From Scleroderma bovista (Eukaryota; Basidiomycota; Agaricomycetes; Boletales; Sclerodermataceae): 62,915 nucleotides of DNA. Within the stretch, counting starts at the first letter, position 1; every line of letters begins with the position of its first letter. The notes under the pieces were generated by a model. That model was not told the DNA's origin. It saw only the letters and a program-made list of their open reading frames with translations, and searched no databases. Of the stretch, positions 60,838 through 62,915 are shown in pieces. Where the stretch lies: contig JAYMGJ010000498.1 in the NCBI GenBank assembly GCA_037178675.1, positions 1 through 62,915 on the forward strand, read 5' to 3'. Position numbers and translations under genes: made by a program.

Positions 60838-61476
60838 TGTTACGACCATGTCCAACTCCGGATCCAATCCGGTTACTCCGGTCGCATTGCAGCCCCATAG
60901 CTCAACTCCGGTCGTTCTCAGTTACTCCAGTCACGGTCGTGCAGATAACCTTCCGCTAACTACGACCCTTGGTCTATACTCCATTCGCTCTTACTACACC
61001 TCACCGTCTACCCTGCCTTGACATGAGTTCTCCGTGAACTCGATATATCCTATACCTTGTAGCATTTTCACCAGACCTGATTTATTTTACCCGGTCCTGA
61101 CTTTATTTTCACCAGACCTGACCTAGTCCTAACTCCGGTCATCCCTTGTCCGCTATTAGGTTGTTTACTTGTCACCGTATGTACTCGACCCTAGTTTCTA
61201 CTTAGTATAAGTACCCTCTAGTTTACCTTGTAGACCTCAGTCTGAAATCAACATAAGTCACTACTCCTGTTCTCGTCCATCTCCGTCTCCATCTCCGTCT
61301 CCTTCCCTTGACCGGAACCTACACAAGGGGTCAACGCTCGTTGTCCTTAGTCGTTGAACCCAATCGGTCACCAACTCCGGCCAGACTAATCTCTTGTCCA
61401 GCATCTGCCCTCCTCCTTCGTCCGCTTCTGTCCGGACTTGACCGGACCCCCTACCGGAGTAGACCCGGACTTGACA
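60838..61476 (+). mobile_element. Solo LTR 2 (639 bp) with GTCAT target duplication
   Basis: Starts TGTTACGACC, ends CTTGACA, flanked by GTCAT at 60833-60837 and 61477-61481. Rich in ACTCCGG words and shares TGTTTACTTGTCACCGTAT (61162) with LTR 1, but is half as long, so related but not the same subfamily. It sits just after the transposase gene. Confidence 0.88.
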
Positions 61477-61744
61477 GTCATGAACAGTGGCACATAGATT
61501 CGCTGGTAGCCGGAATGGAAAAGCCATGTACCAGCAGCAATTGAATGCCATGCATGCACACCCTTCGGCCAATATGTAAATATAAATCTGCCAAGGGAAG
61601 AGGTGCAATCATGGGCCTACCGGCCGTGGTCCTCGTAGTTCCACAACTGCTGGCATTGATAACAATCAACTACCGCAGCTAGAAACCATTGTGTGCCGGT
61701 GCAACAGCTAGCTATAACCTATGTGTCATAGTTCACTGCATCAA

Positions 61745-62640
61745 TCATGCTGTTGTGTAGCGGCGTGTCAGGATGCTTCCAGCAGCGTGTGCCACAATGA
61801 TGATGATGCCAAATTGTTGATTGTGCCGGAATGTTGACTGTGCCAGAATGATGAATGTGCCAAAAGGTTGATTGTGCCGGAGGGCTGACTCTGCTGCAAT
61901 GTTGAGCCAGAATGGTGATTGTGCTGAAATGATGATTGTGCCACAGTGTTGGCTCGGCCGCAATGTTGCCTGTGCTGGAGGGTTGAGTGTGCCGGAGTGT
62001 TGACTTAATGATGGTGCCGACGGAGTGTTGATTGTGCTGGCCTGTTGACTGCCGGGATGTGGATCCTGCCGGAGTGTTGACTGTGCCGCAAGGTTGATTG
62101 TGCCAGAGTATTGATTGTACTGGCCTGTCAACATTACGGCAGAGTCAACACTGCGGCACAAGCTGTCCAGGTCGAGCACGCTCTGAGGTAGGACTGTGCT
62201 GGAATGATGACTGTGCCAGACTGGTAATGGTGCTGGAGTGTTGACTGGGCCAAACTAATGATGGCGCCGAAGGGTTGATTGTGCGGACGGAGTGTTGATT
62301 GTGCCGGCCTGTTGACTGCCGGGATGTGGATCCTGCCGGAGTGTTGACTGTGCCGCAAGGTTGATTGTGCCGGAGTATTGATTGTGCTGGCCTGTCAACA
62401 TTACGGCAGAGTCAACACTGCAGCACAATCAACCCTCCGGCACAATCACCATTCTGGCTCAACATTGTGGCAGAGTCAACCCTGTGGCACAATCAACCAT
62501 TCAGCACATTCATCATTCCGGCACAGTCAACAGTTCGGCACAATCAACAATTCAGCACTATCATCATTGTGGCACACATTGCCGGAAGCATCCTGACACG
62601 CCACTACACAACAGCATGATTGATGCTAGATTAGTTCACG
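61745..62640. repeat. Inverted-repeat array of TGCCGGA / TCCGGCA words
   Basis: The arms are 61745 onward (ATGCTGTTGTGTAGCGGCGT) and its complement ending near 62619 (ACGCCACTACACAACAGCAT), each extending about 150-200 bp with GTTGATTGTGCC-type units pointing inward. Between them a roughly 145-bp block is repeated directly 267 bp apart (GGATCCTGCCGGAGTGTTGA at 62061 and 62328). This looks like subterminal binding-site sequence. Confidence 0.8.
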
Positions 62641-62915
62641 CTGCCAGAATTATAATTGTGCCGAACTGTTGAATCTGCCGGAAAGTGTTGACTATGCCGG
62701 AATGATGAATGTGCCGCCCTGTTGAATGTTTACACTTGACCAAGCCGGATCATTGTGATCATGCCAGAATCGACTTTGGGCTCGCCGAGCAGCACTACAT
62801 CCCATCAGCACAACACACGTTCGGATAGTATCTACTACAAACTACTTCCAACAAATTTGGACTACATACCATCAGAATTACATTTTAGTACAACAAACAA
62901 TCATATCAGGAAGCT
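62641..62915. other. Right edge, no gene
   Basis: TGCCGG words continue to about 62770, then AT-rich sequence to the end of the window. Confidence 0.5.

Larger units (their letters stand above)
46690..62915. mobile_element. KDZ-type DNA transposon territory (boundaries uncertain)
   Basis: Contains a KDZ transposase (plus), a divergent partner gene (minus), two accessory genes (plus) and several arrays rich in CGGCA/TGCCG. No terminal inverted repeats could be located, and the right end may lie outside the window. The left limit is set where these words become frequent. Two solo LTRs are nested inside. Confidence 0.65.

Overview
The window looks like nuclear DNA of a filamentous basidiomycete (Agaricomycetes). 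Genes are cut by many 45-75 bp introns. Recognisable content includes a secreted AA9 copper oxidase, an MKT1 homologue, a HET-domain protein, a WW-type multi-membrane protein, a KDZ DNA transposon and an endonuclease-less Penelope-like retroelement. The species cannot be fixed from sequence alone.

Layout. 1-5190: a subtelomere-like stack of retroelement copies, each ending in degenerate CCCTAA/CCTAA telomere-type repeats. It starts with a partial Coprina-like reverse transcriptase, followed by three non-coding copies that each carry a hammerhead ribozyme, and it includes a palindromic TTTGCGCAAA satellite. 5190-17300: ordinary chromosomal genes, namely an orphan multi-exon gene, a WDR5/SWD3 pseudogene, a TBC/EF-hand Rab-GAP (minus), MKT1 (plus, divergent from the Rab-GAP) and a C2HC zinc-finger protein. 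17300-24550: about 7.3 kb in which I recognise no gene. 24555-33337: acid sphingomyelinase-like phosphodiesterase (minus), AA9 LPMO (minus) and a WW/multi-TM protein (plus). 34000-37000: a HET gene with one nonsense codon, a C2H2 finger gene, an inverted broken copy of that gene and a retroelement relic. 39193-45750: a proline/serine-rich protein with an RVxF-like motif, a P-loop NTPase plus PD-(D/E)XK-type nuclease gene with a frameshift between the two halves, and a broken copy of the proline-rich gene. 46000-62915: a large KDZ transposon territory with a D-D-E transposase, a divergently transcribed partner gene, a Zn-cluster/coiled-coil gene and a second accessory gene. Arrays rich in CGGCA/TGCCG lie around and between these genes. 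Two solo LTRs with perfect 5-bp target duplications have inserted here, one of them inside an accessory reading frame.

How it fits together. Telomere-type repeats run C-rich on the plus strand, and elements point their 3' ends into them from the left, so the chromosome end probably lies to the left. The secreted enzymes and housekeeping genes look intact. The surveillance-type genes (HET and NTPase-nuclease) carry single lesions. The right third is mostly transposon. Exon boundaries were placed by hand from GT/GC-AG signals and frame continuity; most are good but a few are marked uncertain.
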